Source: a virus. Taken from it: DNA of 49,899 nucleotides. The DNA is taken from the IMG/VR virus record IMGVR_UViG_3300043466_003310, positions 1-49,899 of that record, one strand, 5' to 3'. The translations under genes and the position numbers were made by a program. Below, in pieces: positions 16,957 to 25,862 of this stretch. The notes beneath the pieces are model-generated. The model was not told the DNA's origin and did no database searches. It was given only the letters and a program-made list of their open reading frames with translations. The stretch's first letter is position 1. Each line of letters opens with the position of its first letter.

Positions 16957-18114
16957 ATGTCCAACATCACGATATGGAACGGTAGTTCTACCTTTACATC
17001 AGGACAAACACCGTTTGGATTTTATGATAATGATACTGAATTCGTAACCGAAGCAGACAAAGTTGCAAAATTCTGTGCAATTAGGTTAGGATATCCTTTA
17101 CTGGATGTAGAGCTTCAATCTGGATCTTTTTATGCTTGTTTTGAAGAAGCTGTAACTACTTACGGAAATGAGGTATATCAAGCACAAGCTGTTCAAAATT
17201 ACTTAGCACTAGAAGGAGGAGACACTTCAACTACACTTAATGATGCAGTAATAACACCTTCCTTACAGAATATAATTACAATTGCAGCAGGATACGGTAC
17301 CGAAGCAGGAGTAGGAGGGACTGTAACACGATATAGTGGATCTATAGATGTATCCCCAAACCAGCAAGTATACGATCTAAATGAATGGACTACTAATGAA
17401 GGTATACAGGGTAGAATAGAAATTACAAAAGTATTCTACGAAGCACCACCGGCAATCCTTAGATATTTCGATCCATATGCAGGAACAGGCACAGGTATTC
17501 AATCACTTATGGATGCATTTGATTTTGGATCATACTCTCCGGGGGTAAATTTCTTATTAATGCCTGCTTCTTATGATATACTAAAGGTACAAGCAATTGA
17601 ATTTAACGATCAGATCAGAAGATCAGGATACTCTTTTGAAGTAGTTAACAACCATCTAAAACTATTCCCAGTACCTAAAAATGCAGGAAAGATATGGTTT
17701 GAATATTATAGAGTAAACGAAAAACAGTCTTTAGATAATTCAACCAATACACCAGGAGGGTTAGGAGGATCTATTTCAAATATATCAAATGTTCCTTATG
17801 AAAATCCAACTTTCTCTAATATAAACTCTATAGGAAAGCAATGGATTTATAGATATACCTTAGCTCTAGCCAAAGAACTTTTAGCGTATATTAGAGGTAA
17901 GTATACAACAGTTCCAATTCCAGGATCTGAAGCTACTCTAAATCAAGCAGATTTACTTGCTGATGCTAGAACAGAGAAAGCTGCTTTAATAGAAAATTTA
18001 AGAGCAATATTAGAAGGTACTTCAAAACTAGCTCAATTGGAAAGAAAAGCCGGAGAAGGTAATTTCTTACAAGATACATTAAAACAGGTTCCAATGGTAA
18101 TATTTGTAGGGTAA
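16957..18114 (+). CDS. 13: neck protein (gp13-type)
   Basis: 385 residues. The segment AKFCAIRLGYPLLDVELQSG and the following acidic, Tyr-containing stretch (FEEAVTTYGNEVYQAQ) match the layout of gp13 family neck proteins (a short helix, then 'RLG.P...V...', then a helix with YGNE). Gp13 joins the portal to the tail with gp14. This version is longer than T4 gp13 (309), with loops rich in Gly and Thr. The next three genes include gp14 and gp15 candidates, which supports the call. The stop overlaps the next ATG by one base. Confidence 0.6.
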   Translation: MSNITIWNGSSTFTSGQTPFGFYDNDTEFVTEADKVAKFCAIRLGYPLLDVELQSGSFYACFEEAVTTYGNEVYQAQAVQNYLALEGGDTSTTLNDAVITPSLQNIITIAAGYGTEAGVGGTVTRYSGSIDVSPNQQVYDLNEWTTNEGIQGRIEITKVFYEAPPAILRYFDPYAGTGTGIQSLMDAFDFGSYSPGVNFLLMPASYDILKVQAIEFNDQIRRSGYSFEVVNNHLKLFPVPKNAGKIWFEYYRVNEKQSLDNSTNTPGGLGGSISNISNVPYENPTFSNINSIGKQWIYRYTLALAKELLAYIRGKYTTVPIPGSEATLNQADLLADARTEKAALIENLRAILEGTSKLAQLERKAGEGNFLQDTLKQVPMVIFVG

Positions 18115-18425
18115 TGAAGTTAAAAGATATACTAAAAGAAGAAAAAGAATTTTCACTATACCAGGCACTGGTACGGGTTGGACATAAGGATGAAATAACT
18201 GCCTCACAGGTTGCAGATTTTGTTAGAGCCATGCCAGGAGTAACCAGAGTTACAGCTGTAGATTCAAATGAAGATATAAATATAGTTATACTGAAAGTAA
18301 AAATCCTTACAGCAAAACAAGCCCTTCAGGTATTTGAAAAATTAAAAAAAGATACATTTAGACTAGTACCTAATATAAAAAAAGTAGACCTTTCAGTTAA
18401 ATCTATAGAAAAAGTAAGTCGATGA
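18114..18425 (+). CDS. small conserved protein between neck genes
   Basis: 103 residues. It has a short charged N-terminal peptide (MKLKDILKEEKEF), then a helix (YQALVRVGHKDEITASQVAD), then a likely ferredoxin-like beta-alpha-beta fold (PGVTRVTAVDSNEDINIVIL and KQALQVFEKLKKD). I have seen similar small proteins in other phages of this kind without a known role. The start overlaps the upstream stop, and the stop overlaps the next start (ATGA), so it is embedded in the neck operon and likely made in proportion to gp13 and gp14. Confidence 0.65.
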   Translation: MKLKDILKEEKEFSLYQALVRVGHKDEITASQVADFVRAMPGVTRVTAVDSNEDINIVILKVKILTAKQALQVFEKLKKDTFRLVPNIKKVDLSVKSIEKVSR

Positions 18426-18910
18426 TATTCGGAAGTAGAAGAGATTTTAGTTTATTTGTAGGAATAAACAGAGAGTTATTATCAGATGTAATAGAGCAAG
18501 AAATTCTCTATTATAAACTTTCTTTAGAGCAAACTGAAGTAAATATCTACGGAGAAGGAATGGAAAAAGTTTACTGGGAACCGGTAAAGCTTAACTGTTT
18601 AATAACAAGAGGAGATCAGACATTTAACGTAGATGATTTTGGACCAGACCTAACAAGAGAGGCTTCTTTTGCATTTTTAAGAGAGGATTTAGTATTAGTA
18701 AATACTGTACCTGAGGTAGGTGATATTATAATGTGGCATGAGAATTACTACGAAGTAGATAGTACTACAGAGAACCAGTTATTCGTAGGAAAAGACGATA
18801 ATTACAACCTAACACAGTATGGTTCAAACTTCGGAGCATCTGTTTCTATTATATGTCAAACACATTTAACAAGAACAGATAGAGTAGGTATAACGAGAGT
18901 GAGAATATAA
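18422..18910 (+). CDS. 14: neck protein (gp14-type)
   Basis: 162 residues, shorter than T4 gp14 (256). The pattern LSDVIEQEILYYKLSLEQTE followed by VNIYGEGMEKVYWEPVKLNC fits the gp14 family signature. The later VGDIIMWHENYYEVDSTTEN ('PGDII...YYEV') is typical of this family as well. The protein forms part of the head-to-tail connector. The start lies inside the previous stop (ATGA). Called from motif order and position between gp13 and gp15 candidates. Confidence 0.6.
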   Translation: MIFGSRRDFSLFVGINRELLSDVIEQEILYYKLSLEQTEVNIYGEGMEKVYWEPVKLNCLITRGDQTFNVDDFGPDLTREASFAFLREDLVLVNTVPEVGDIIMWHENYYEVDSTTENQLFVGKDDNYNLTQYGSNFGASVSIICQTHLTRTDRVGITRVRI

Positions 18911-18913
18911 TAG

Positions 18914-20137
18914 ATGACAAAAATTAAAAAACCTATACCGAAATCTCAAGTTGAGATATCACAAGAGACTATTACACCGTATCTAAACAACGGTAAGGCT
19001 CCTGTACCTGCAAATAAAAGAAGGGAGAATCAAAGGTCTCTAAAGAATGATGAAGTAAAACAATTCCAGGTAGGGTTAAGAGATGTTGATGCAGCTATTG
19101 TTTATTATTTTGATAATGTAATTAGACCTTCCGTGGTTCAAAACGGAGTAAAAGTAAATGTTCCAATCATATACGGATCACCAGAAAGATGGGCTTCAGT
19201 CCAGAAAGATGGATTCTACAGAGATAAGAACGGAAAAATACAAACTCCTCTTATAATGTTTAAGAGAGATTCTGTAACAAAGGATAGAGGATTAGGAAAT
19301 AAAATGGATGCAAATAATCCACTACACTTTGGGGTATTTGAAAAGAAATATTCAAAAAAAAATATTTACGATAACTTCTCCTTACTAACAAATAGAATAC
19401 CGGTAAGAGAATTTTACGGAGTTATTATACCAGACTATGTAAACCTTGTTTATTCTTGTACAATTTTTACAGAGTATGTAGAACAGATGAATAAAATAGT
19501 TGAATCTATTAATTTTGCTTCAGATTCATATTGGGGAGATCCAGAAAGATTCAAATTTAGAGCATCAATTGACGATTACACAACTACTACAGAACTAGTA
19601 CAAGGAGGAGATAGAACAGTAAAGACAACCTTTACAATTAAGATAGGAGGATACATTGTATCAGACGCAATTAATACATCGGTTGCTAATCCAAATAAAT
19701 TTTACTCAAAATCAGCTTTAAAATTTGGAATAGAAACAGCAGGGTCAATTGAGATATTAAATGCAAGAGCAAGAACATCAACAGCACAAGCTCCTTCTAG
19801 ATTCTTTGATACAGCATTTACAGGAGCAACAGGAGGTACTGCAGGTACTGCAGGTATGACAGCAGAGCAAATTACATACGTAGGATTAAGTAATAGTGCA
19901 ATTGCAGACACAGTAATAGGTACAGTAGCGACATTCAATGTACATACAATTGCACCAGCACCTCCAGGATTTACAGTAGGACAGGATGATTTCAAAGTGT
20001 TTATAAACGGACAGTTTATATCTACAAATTTAAGAACAGTAACACAATCAGGACCAAACATAACAGTCACATTCTCAGGATTAGAATACCCAGTAGGTAG
20101 TAATGATCAAGTAGTATTGGTAGGAAAATTTAATTAA
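18914..20137 (+). CDS. 15: tail terminator / sheath stabiliser (gp15-type) with C-terminal extension
   Basis: 407 residues. Residues about 55-285 follow T4 gp15: VNVPIIYGSPERW, PLIMFKRDSV, NRIPVREFYGVIIPDYVNLVY, SCTIFTEYVEQMNKIVESIN, and FTIKIGGYIV. Gp15 caps the completed tail tube and sheath and binds the neck. From about residue 300 there is a Gly/Thr/Ala linker and an extra beta domain (DDFKVFINGQFISTNLRTVT) absent from T4's 272-residue protein. This domain looks like the small beta modules found in the adjacent adhesin genes. Confidence 0.68.
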   Translation: MTKIKKPIPKSQVEISQETITPYLNNGKAPVPANKRRENQRSLKNDEVKQFQVGLRDVDAAIVYYFDNVIRPSVVQNGVKVNVPIIYGSPERWASVQKDGFYRDKNGKIQTPLIMFKRDSVTKDRGLGNKMDANNPLHFGVFEKKYSKKNIYDNFSLLTNRIPVREFYGVIIPDYVNLVYSCTIFTEYVEQMNKIVESINFASDSYWGDPERFKFRASIDDYTTTTELVQGGDRTVKTTFTIKIGGYIVSDAINTSVANPNKFYSKSALKFGIETAGSIEILNARARTSTAQAPSRFFDTAFTGATGGTAGTAGMTAEQITYVGLSNSAIADTVIGTVATFNVHTIAPAPPGFTVGQDDFKVFINGQFISTNLRTVTQSGPNITVTFSGLEYPVGSNDQVVLVGKFN

Positions 20138-20142
20138 GGAAG

Positions 20143-20508
20143 ATGGCATTAATACAGTGGAAACAATTAGATACAGATCTTACAAGTTCGTTATATAGCG
20201 GTTCACTTAATGTAACAGGTTCTATTGTGTTAAACGGTATTGACCTATCTATTAATCAAAGTATATTTAAACAGACTGGATCATACTGGAATACAACTAG
20301 AAATATAGGAATAACAGGATCTTTACAACTAGCACTAGATGGAGGAGTTGGTAATTATTTTGCAGTTTCTGTAGCAGGACAAGAGAAGATAAAAGTAAAT
20401 ACAGAAGGAACATTACAATTAGTACCTCAAGATCAAACACCGACACCAGTAGCAGGGGGTATTTTCTATAGTTCAAGTGATGCTTTCTTTCTAGGGTTCA
20501 ATAATTAA
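20143..20508 (+). CDS. small fibre-like structural protein
   Basis: 121 residues, Ser/Gly/Thr-rich and beta-like. The start (MALIQWKQLDTDLTSSLYSG) and SLNVTGSIVLNGIDLSI, followed by a segment ending PVAGGIFYSSSDAFFLGFNN, resemble the opening and closing parts of the larger fibre proteins nearby. It could be a short fibre, a trimer base, or an attachment piece. It sits five bases after the gp15 candidate. No precise function is known to me. Confidence 0.6.
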   Translation: MALIQWKQLDTDLTSSLYSGSLNVTGSIVLNGIDLSINQSIFKQTGSYWNTTRNIGITGSLQLALDGGVGNYFAVSVAGQEKIKVNTEGTLQLVPQDQTPTPVAGGIFYSSSDAFFLGFNN

Positions 20509-20511
20509 ATA

Positions 20512-20519
20512 TATTTATT
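20512..20519 (+). promoter_or_regulatory. TATTTATT promoter-like motif
   Basis: A variant of the recurrent motif, ending 21 nt before ATG 20541. Confidence 0.4.
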
Positions 20520-20540
20520 AATAAGAGAAAACAGTAAAGC

Positions 20541-21536
20541 ATGTCAAATTGGAAAAAAGTAGTAGTATCCGGGAGTAACGTCTCTCAATTAAATAACGAT
20601 ACCGGGTATTTAACCACGGGTACGTTAATAACTCCCAACTCATTTAGTACAGCATCTATTGGCGGTACAGCTTTAATAGCAAATACAACAACATCGTCTT
20701 TAAATTTTGCTTCTTCATCAGGACAAGGTTTAACCATTTCAGGAGATGCCGGAACAGATACTTTAACATTTGGTTTAGCAGCTATTCCAAATAATAGTTT
20801 AGCAAATTCAGCAATTACAATTGCAGGTACTTCAACTTCATTAGGAGGTTCAATTACAGCAGCAACAATACTATCAGGAACAGGAGTATTTTCAGGATCT
20901 GCACAAATTACTTACTCTGGAATTTCAGGCATACCGGCAGGTATAGTATCAGCCTCTGTATTATCATCTCCAGCACAAGGTGAAGCTAGGTTAACTATAA
21001 ACGGTGTAGCCGGTTCTATAATTGATTTAGGATTACAAACAACAGATAATCCATCCTTCGCAGGTGTAACAGCTGGTAATATAACAGTAGGTGTTACAAC
21101 TGATAATACCATTACAACCACAACTGGAGACTTAACAATTAACTCAGCAGGCGGTACTGTAACAATAGATGATAATTTAATTATATCAAATAATTTAACA
21201 GTAATAGGTACAGCATCTTTCCAACAAACTACAAACTTAGAAGTAGCAGATAGATTCGTATTATTAGCATCTGGTTCTAATACAACAGGAGATGGTGGTA
21301 TAGCAATACAACAAGGTACTCAGAATATAGGTGAATTATTTGGATGGGATTCAGGAGTATCTAGATGGGGTGTAACAGGATCTTTTACAGCTGACCAAAC
21401 CAGCTATACACCAGATGCATTTATGGCAGCAGTAGTAACAGCAGCAGGAACAACACCAACACCAGCAACCAGATATAACGCAGTAGGTAATATTTACGTC
21501 TCAAGTGGTGATGAGAGTATTTGGATTTATTCATAA
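20541..21536 (+). CDS. fibre/adhesin protein with WKKVVVSGS N-terminus
   Basis: 331 residues, low in Cys and charge and rich in Ser/Thr/Gly/Ala, typical of a beta-helical trimeric fibre. It opens with MSNWKKVVVSGSNVSQLNND, nearly the same peptide as the large adhesin at 22120 (MPSWKKVILSGSD), which probably docks the fibre to a shared virion part. Motifs such as SLGGSITAATILSG and VFSGSAQITYSGISGIPAG follow, with an ending about VGNIYVSSGDESIWIYS. It is likely a receptor-binding or decoration fibre; the target is unknown. Confidence 0.7.
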   Translation: MSNWKKVVVSGSNVSQLNNDTGYLTTGTLITPNSFSTASIGGTALIANTTTSSLNFASSSGQGLTISGDAGTDTLTFGLAAIPNNSLANSAITIAGTSTSLGGSITAATILSGTGVFSGSAQITYSGISGIPAGIVSASVLSSPAQGEARLTINGVAGSIIDLGLQTTDNPSFAGVTAGNITVGVTTDNTITTTTGDLTINSAGGTVTIDDNLIISNNLTVIGTASFQQTTNLEVADRFVLLASGSNTTGDGGIAIQQGTQNIGELFGWDSGVSRWGVTGSFTADQTSYTPDAFMAAVVTAAGTTPTPATRYNAVGNIYVSSGDESIWIYS

Positions 21537-21560
21537 TTGAAAAACATAAAAAAAGTTATA

Positions 21561-21743
21561 ATGGGATTATTAGACAAAATAAATCTTTCGCCAAAACAGG
21601 AAGAGGTTAACAGTTTTACAGCAGAAGAGTATAAATTTCTACTCTTAAAATTAAGATCGGCAACATATACAGGACATGAATTTGAAACGTTCTACAATGT
21701 GTGGGTTAAAATTACAAAAGAATTAGAAAAATTAGAGAAATAA
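21561..21743 (+). CDS. small unknown helical protein
   Basis: 60 residues from ATG 21561 (MGLLDKINLSPKQEEVNSFT). An upstream TTG would add eight basic residues, but I prefer the ATG. FTAEEYKFLLLKLRSATYTG and FYNVWVKITKELEKLEK form two helices of a type seen in short phage proteins beside structural genes. Function unknown. A strong terminator begins three bases after the stop. Confidence 0.6.
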   Translation: MGLLDKINLSPKQEEVNSFTAEEYKFLLLKLRSATYTGHEFETFYNVWVKITKELEKLEK

Positions 21744-21745
21744 AC

Positions 21746-21767
21746 AAGAGCCTTCGGGCTCTTTTTT
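21746..21767 (+). terminator. intrinsic terminator
   Basis: Perfect 7-bp stem AAGAGCC/GGCTCTT with a TTCG tetraloop and a T-run. It ends the fibre unit begun at 20541. Confidence 0.9.
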
Positions 21768-21817
21768 GTTAGTTGAATCTTTAAAAAAAATTCATAACTT
21801 TAAAACAAAAAGCATAT

Positions 21818-22042
21818 ATGAATTTATTTACATTAGAAAATCTATCATTAGAAGAAATAAGCCTTATAAGGCAATCACTTAACGTAATTGAAATAAAAGG
21901 TAGTTCAGCTATCTTTGTAGCTACTCTTCAAATAAAACTTGATCAAGAAATATCACAAATACATTCTATGATTCAAGAAGAAGAAAAAAAGAAGCAAGCA
22001 GGTATTCGTAAAATAGAAAAAACCACTAAAGCAGAATCTTAA
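21818..22042 (+). CDS. small unknown helical protein
   Basis: 74 residues. MNLFTLENLSLEEISLIRQS, then SSAIFVATLQIKLDQEISQI and a Lys/Glu-rich tail (EEEKKKQAGIRKIEKTTKAE) indicate a helical hairpin with a charged end. It stands alone between a terminator and the large adhesin. The family is not recognised. Confidence 0.55.
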   Translation: MNLFTLENLSLEEISLIRQSLNVIEIKGSSAIFVATLQIKLDQEISQIHSMIQEEEKKKQAGIRKIEKTTKAES

Positions 22043-22044
22043 GA

Positions 22045-22052
22045 TATTTATA
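22045..22052 (+). promoter_or_regulatory. TATTTATA promoter-like motif
   Basis: Motif 67 nt before the adhesin ATG at 22120. The leader between them includes a weak CAGG/CCTG hairpin at 22084-22095. Confidence 0.45.
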
Positions 22053-22119
22053 TTATATATTATAGACCTGAAAAGGAAGTGGGCAGGCAATCCTGTAACC
22101 AATCGTAATACTACTTAAT

Positions 22120-24948
22120 ATGCCCTCATGGAAAAAAGTGATCCTTAGTGGATCAGACGCTGCTTTAAACTCTCTTACCGTTTCAAACGGAATAACAGGT
22201 TCTTTATTTGGAACTGCTTCATACGCTACTGTAGCTGCAAATGGAGGAGTAACACAACTACTAGCAGGACCAAATATAACACTATCACCAACAAATGGAT
22301 TAGGTCAAGTTACCATTAGTTCATTAAGTGGTAGTGGTGGTGGCGGTTTTAATACTGCAACTGGCTCATATGGTAGCTTTTACGATACAACAACACAAAC
22401 AAATCCTGTCGGTAATATACCTCGTTCAATGTCTCTTGACACAACAGATATTACAAACGGGGTATCTGTATCAGGTTCAACAAATCCTTTTAACACCTAC
22501 ATTAAAACAGAAAATGCGGGTGTATACGATATTCAATTTTCTGCACAAGTAGAAAAAACAGATAGTGGAACTGATGATATAGTAATTTGGTTAAGAAAAA
22601 ATGGAATTGACTTAACTGATACAGCTACAAGAATGACACTAACCGGGAATGCTACTAAAGTAGTAGCAGCTTGGAACTGGTTTGTAAATTCAGCAGCCAA
22701 CGACTACTATCAAATTATATGGCAATCAGCCGATACGGGCATGAGGTTATACGCTGAACCACAAGACGGAACTCCAGGTATCCCTTCCGTAATAGTAACA
22801 GTTAATAGAGTAGACCAATTCTTATCAAATACGGGTTCATTCTCAGGTTCATTTACAGGACAATTTACAGGTTCATTATTTGGAACAGCATCATTTGCAA
22901 CAAGTGCTTCATTTGCTTCAACTGCTTCATTCCTAAACAGTACAACAAATGCTTTCATTCAAAATGGAAACAGTTTTGGTACTCAAGCATTATTAGGAAC
23001 TAATGATAATCAAAATTTAGCTTTAGAGACAAGCGGTTCTATTAGAATGTTTATATCTTCTAGTGGAAATATAGGTATTAATAAAGTAAACCCAAATGCA
23101 ACATTAGATGTAAGCGGTAGTGCAATTATATCAGGATCTTTTACTATAACACCAGGAACTGTTAGAGAATTACAAGTAAGAACTACAGGTGTTGATATAG
23201 GTAATCTAATAACAGATACTCATACAGTAACAGGTTCTTTATCAACATCAGGATCATTAACTGTAAACGGTAATACAATCATAACCGGTTCAACAATACT
23301 AAACGGATTACAGACCTTTCAAGGAACAACAGCATCAGATACAGCCCCACTAGGAGCTGAGTTATTAACAACAGGCACAGGTGATGCCTCTTGGACAGGA
23401 GTCAATTTTGCAACAGGATATACTCACGTTCCAGGTTCAATAACAACACTAACATCACCACTTGCAGGGATTGTTAACACCTTCTATCAAATGGTTTATA
23501 CCATCACAGGAAGAACAGCAGGCTCAATTACAATTGCATTTGGTGGACAGTCCATTGCAGGGGTTACTGCAACAGGAGCATTTGGTCCTAGAGCAACAAC
23601 AACAGATACACTTATTATCACACCAACAACAGATTTTAATGGAACAATTGTATTAAGCATTAAAACTATTGGAACTTCAAGTGCTACTACTACACTAAGA
23701 GATAGTACAGGAGTTACTACTAATGAAATAAGGGTAAGTAATATTACTACAAATACTTTTATTGGATTAAACGCAGGACGTAGAAATACAACAGGGATTG
23801 TTAATTCATTCTTTGGTCAAAATGCAGGATCCAGTAATACAACAGGAGTAAGTAACGCATTCTTTGGTCAAAGTGCAGGATCCAGTAATACAACAGGAGC
23901 AAGTAACGCATTCTTTGGAAGAGAAGCAGGATTCAGTAATACAACAGGAACTAATAACACATCAGTTGGGGCAGCTGCATTATTTACTAATACAACAGGA
24001 GCTAGTAACACAGCAATCGGTGTAAATGCATTATTAAGTAATACAACAGCAAATAACAATACAGCAATCGGAGTAAATGCATTATCTAGTAATACAACAG
24101 CAAATAACAATACAGCAATAGGATTAGATGCATTACGATTTACAACAACGGGAGCTAGTAACACAGCAATTGGACTTAGTGCATTACGAGTTAACACAAC
24201 AGGAGCTAATAACACATCAGTTGGGGCAGCTGCATTATTTACTAATACAACAGGAGCTAGTAACACAGCAATCGGAGTAAATGCATTATTTAATTTAGCT
24301 ACAGGAAGTAGTAACACAGCAATAGGGTTTGATGCAGCTCGTAGAATATCAAACGGAACTAATTTAACAACATCCAATAATTCTGTATTTTTAGGTCAAG
24401 ACACAAGAGCATTAGCAGATAACCAAACCAACCAAATAGTAATTGGACATACCGCAATTGGACTTGGTTCAAATACTGTTGTATTAGGAAATTCTTCAAT
24501 AGTAACAACAGCTCTAAGAGGAAGTGTAGGTATAGGAACAACATCACCAAATGCAACATTAGATGTAAACGGTAGTGCAATTATATCAGGAAGTCTTTCA
24601 CAAGGAAACAGTAATGTAGCAACCGGTACTTTTTCACATGCTGAAGGCTGGGAAACAGTAGCATTAGGTACCTATCAACATGTTCAAGGCCAGTTTAATA
24701 TTTCATCATCAGCACAGTCAGCTTTTATTATAGGAAATGGAACATCAAGTGGATCAAGAAGTAATCTAGTATTTGCTTCTGGTTCACAATTCCAAGTAAC
24801 AGGATCTTTAATAGTAAGAGATATCTTACAATTAGCAGTCCGTACCACAACTCCAACCCCAATAGAAGGAATGATAATAGCATCAGGTTCAGCAGGGTCT
24901 AGTGTATTATATTACTATAACGGAACATCTTGGAATGCATTATTCTAA
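22120..24948 (+). CDS. large adhesin / tail fibre with YadA-like head repeats
   Basis: 942 residues. The N-terminal docking peptide is MPSWKKVILSGSDAALNSL, followed by SLFGTASYA motifs. A C1q/TNF-like beta domain may lie at about 90-230 (SMSLDTTDITNG to PGIPSVIVTVNRV). Then come more GSFSGSFTGQFTGSLFGTASFA spacers, an inserted Ig-like domain (about 420-525), and eleven 17-residue repeats (NTTGASNTAIGVNAL type, residues 554-740). These resemble left-handed beta-roll head repeats of trimeric autotransporter adhesins. SHAEGWETVALGTYQHVQG and AFIIGNGTSSGSRSN follow. No C-terminal S74 chaperone is visible. It is probably a trimeric receptor-binding fibre. Confidence 0.8.
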   Translation: MPSWKKVILSGSDAALNSLTVSNGITGSLFGTASYATVAANGGVTQLLAGPNITLSPTNGLGQVTISSLSGSGGGGFNTATGSYGSFYDTTTQTNPVGNIPRSMSLDTTDITNGVSVSGSTNPFNTYIKTENAGVYDIQFSAQVEKTDSGTDDIVIWLRKNGIDLTDTATRMTLTGNATKVVAAWNWFVNSAANDYYQIIWQSADTGMRLYAEPQDGTPGIPSVIVTVNRVDQFLSNTGSFSGSFTGQFTGSLFGTASFATSASFASTASFLNSTTNAFIQNGNSFGTQALLGTNDNQNLALETSGSIRMFISSSGNIGINKVNPNATLDVSGSAIISGSFTITPGTVRELQVRTTGVDIGNLITDTHTVTGSLSTSGSLTVNGNTIITGSTILNGLQTFQGTTASDTAPLGAELLTTGTGDASWTGVNFATGYTHVPGSITTLTSPLAGIVNTFYQMVYTITGRTAGSITIAFGGQSIAGVTATGAFGPRATTTDTLIITPTTDFNGTIVLSIKTIGTSSATTTLRDSTGVTTNEIRVSNITTNTFIGLNAGRRNTTGIVNSFFGQNAGSSNTTGVSNAFFGQSAGSSNTTGASNAFFGREAGFSNTTGTNNTSVGAAALFTNTTGASNTAIGVNALLSNTTANNNTAIGVNALSSNTTANNNTAIGLDALRFTTTGASNTAIGLSALRVNTTGANNTSVGAAALFTNTTGASNTAIGVNALFNLATGSSNTAIGFDAARRISNGTNLTTSNNSVFLGQDTRALADNQTNQIVIGHTAIGLGSNTVVLGNSSIVTTALRGSVGIGTTSPNATLDVNGSAIISGSLSQGNSNVATGTFSHAEGWETVALGTYQHVQGQFNISSSAQSAFIIGNGTSSGSRSNLVFASGSQFQVTGSLIVRDILQLAVRTTTPTPIEGMIIASGSAGSSVLYYYNGTSWNALF
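23779..24339 (+). repeat. eleven 51-bp (17-residue) head repeats
   Basis: 561 bp, exactly 11 units of 51 bp, each encoding a variant of xxNTTGxxNTxxGxxAL. A 70-bp block at 23951-24020 recurs without change at 24206-24275, five units (255 bp) later, indicating recent duplication or gene conversion inside the array. Confidence 0.9.
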
Positions 24949-25025
24949 TAAAACAGAATAAAAATATGTATTACTTAAACCAGTAGATAGTAAAGATATA
25001 TAAACAATAAATACCAAAAACAATT

Positions 25026-25412
25026 ATGATAACTTATAAATGGATATTTTATGCATTTGATTGCAGGGTAGAAGAAGACGGACTACAAAAAGTAGTAAAA
25101 ACAGTACACTGGAGATATAGAGGTACTGATGAAGATGGAATAACAGCAGAGACATACGGAGCTCAAGCTGTAGGAGAACCAAACCCGGATGCCTTTACCC
25201 CTTATCCACAAATAAGCGAAGAGCAAGTAATAGGATGGATGGAAGAAACAATGGATATGGAGACAATGAATGAAAATATTGCATCTCAAATAAACTTAAT
25301 CAAAAACCCAGTAACAGAGACTTTATCTACACCTTGGAATACAGTTAATGAAATTGAAGTAACAGAACCAGTAGTAGAAGAAGGTGAAGAAGAATTGTAT
25401 ACTGAAAAATAA
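25026..25412 (+). CDS. conserved small phage protein with VHWRYRGTD motif
   Basis: 128 residues, acidic. TYKWIFYAFDCRVEEDGLQK, VVKTVHWRYRGTDEDG and YGAQAVGEPNPDAFTPYPQI followed by EEQVIGWMEET match the pattern of a small protein common in cyanophages and other T4-like phages, where it is found beside tail or fibre genes. Its role is unknown to me; a virion or fibre-associated function is plausible. The short region between the adhesin stop and this ATG holds only A-rich sequence. Confidence 0.65.
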   Translation: MITYKWIFYAFDCRVEEDGLQKVVKTVHWRYRGTDEDGITAETYGAQAVGEPNPDAFTPYPQISEEQVIGWMEETMDMETMNENIASQINLIKNPVTETLSTPWNTVNEIEVTEPVVEEGEEELYTEK

Positions 25413-25430
25413 TTTCGTACATTATAAATA
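25413..25430 (+). promoter_or_regulatory. TTTCGTACATT motif
   Basis: TTTCGTACATTATAAATA, 20-37 nt before ATG 25450. It is one of four upstream copies of TTTCGTA(T/C)ATT with a following AT-rich ATAAA element. It partly follows the stop at 25412. Confidence 0.4.
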
Positions 25431-25449
25431 AATAATAAAAATAAGTTTC

Positions 25450-25722
25450 ATGGAAAACAAAAAATTAACACAAGAGCAGTTAGAGCAAATAGCTGAGATT
25501 CAAAACAAGTACCAAGCATTGTCTCAAGAACTAGGAAATATTGAATTACAAAAAATTGCCTTAAAAGCAAGAAGACAAGCTGCAGAGGAGTTTCTTACAG
25601 AACTTCAAACACAAGAAAAACAAATAGCAACAGCCATTGAACAAGAGTACGGAAAAGGAAACATCAACTTGAAAACAGGAGAATTTACACCTGTACAGGA
25701 AGAGGAAATAACTGTAGAATAG
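25450..25722 (+). CDS. small coiled-coil protein
   Basis: 90 residues. Almost the whole chain from EQLEQIAEIQNKYQALSQEL to TQEKQIATAIEQEYGKGNIN forms heptad-rich helices, a prefoldin-like hairpin by appearance. The end is NLKTGEFTPVQEEE. Proteins of this layout are common in Bacteroidota phages and are sometimes described as chaperone-like; I cannot assign a partner. It sits just before the sheath gene and may aid tail assembly, which is inference from position. Confidence 0.6.
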   Translation: MENKKLTQEQLEQIAEIQNKYQALSQELGNIELQKIALKARRQAAEEFLTELQTQEKQIATAIEQEYGKGNINLKTGEFTPVQEEEITVE

Positions 25723-25744
25723 TATTGCTGTTTAGATTATATTA

Positions 25745-25768
25745 AAAGGAGGGTTTAGACTCTCCTTT
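25745..25768 (+). terminator. weak intrinsic terminator
   Basis: AAAGGAG/CTCCTTT 7-bp stem with a 10-nt loop, but only a short T-run (TTT then CC), so termination may be partial. A CTATTTATT copy follows at 25770-25778. Confidence 0.5.
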
Positions 25769-25829
25769 CCTATTTATTTAAAAAAAGTAAACCCTACCTA
25801 TAGGAAAGAGGTTTATGAGAATTCCTAGA

Positions 25830-25837
25830 TATTTATA
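25830..25837 (+). promoter_or_regulatory. TATTTATA promoter-like motif
   Basis: Motif ending 25 nt before the sheath ATG at 25863. Confidence 0.5.
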
Positions 25838-25862
25838 ATAAATTAAAACAAATTAAATAAAC

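Noticed and set aside
21537-21560. TTG start for the small protein at 21561
   Set aside because: It starts right after the upstream stop with a basic lead; the internal ATG giving MGLLDKINL is more plausible.
23779-24339. Regular 51-bp repeats as a CRISPR array
   Set aside because: There are no variable spacers; the unit is an in-frame 17-residue protein repeat inside one ORF.
23868-24377. Long minus-strand frame opposite the adhesin repeats
   Set aside because: It is a by-product of the repeat periodicity, with a repetitive AVLLAPVVL translation and no start signals.
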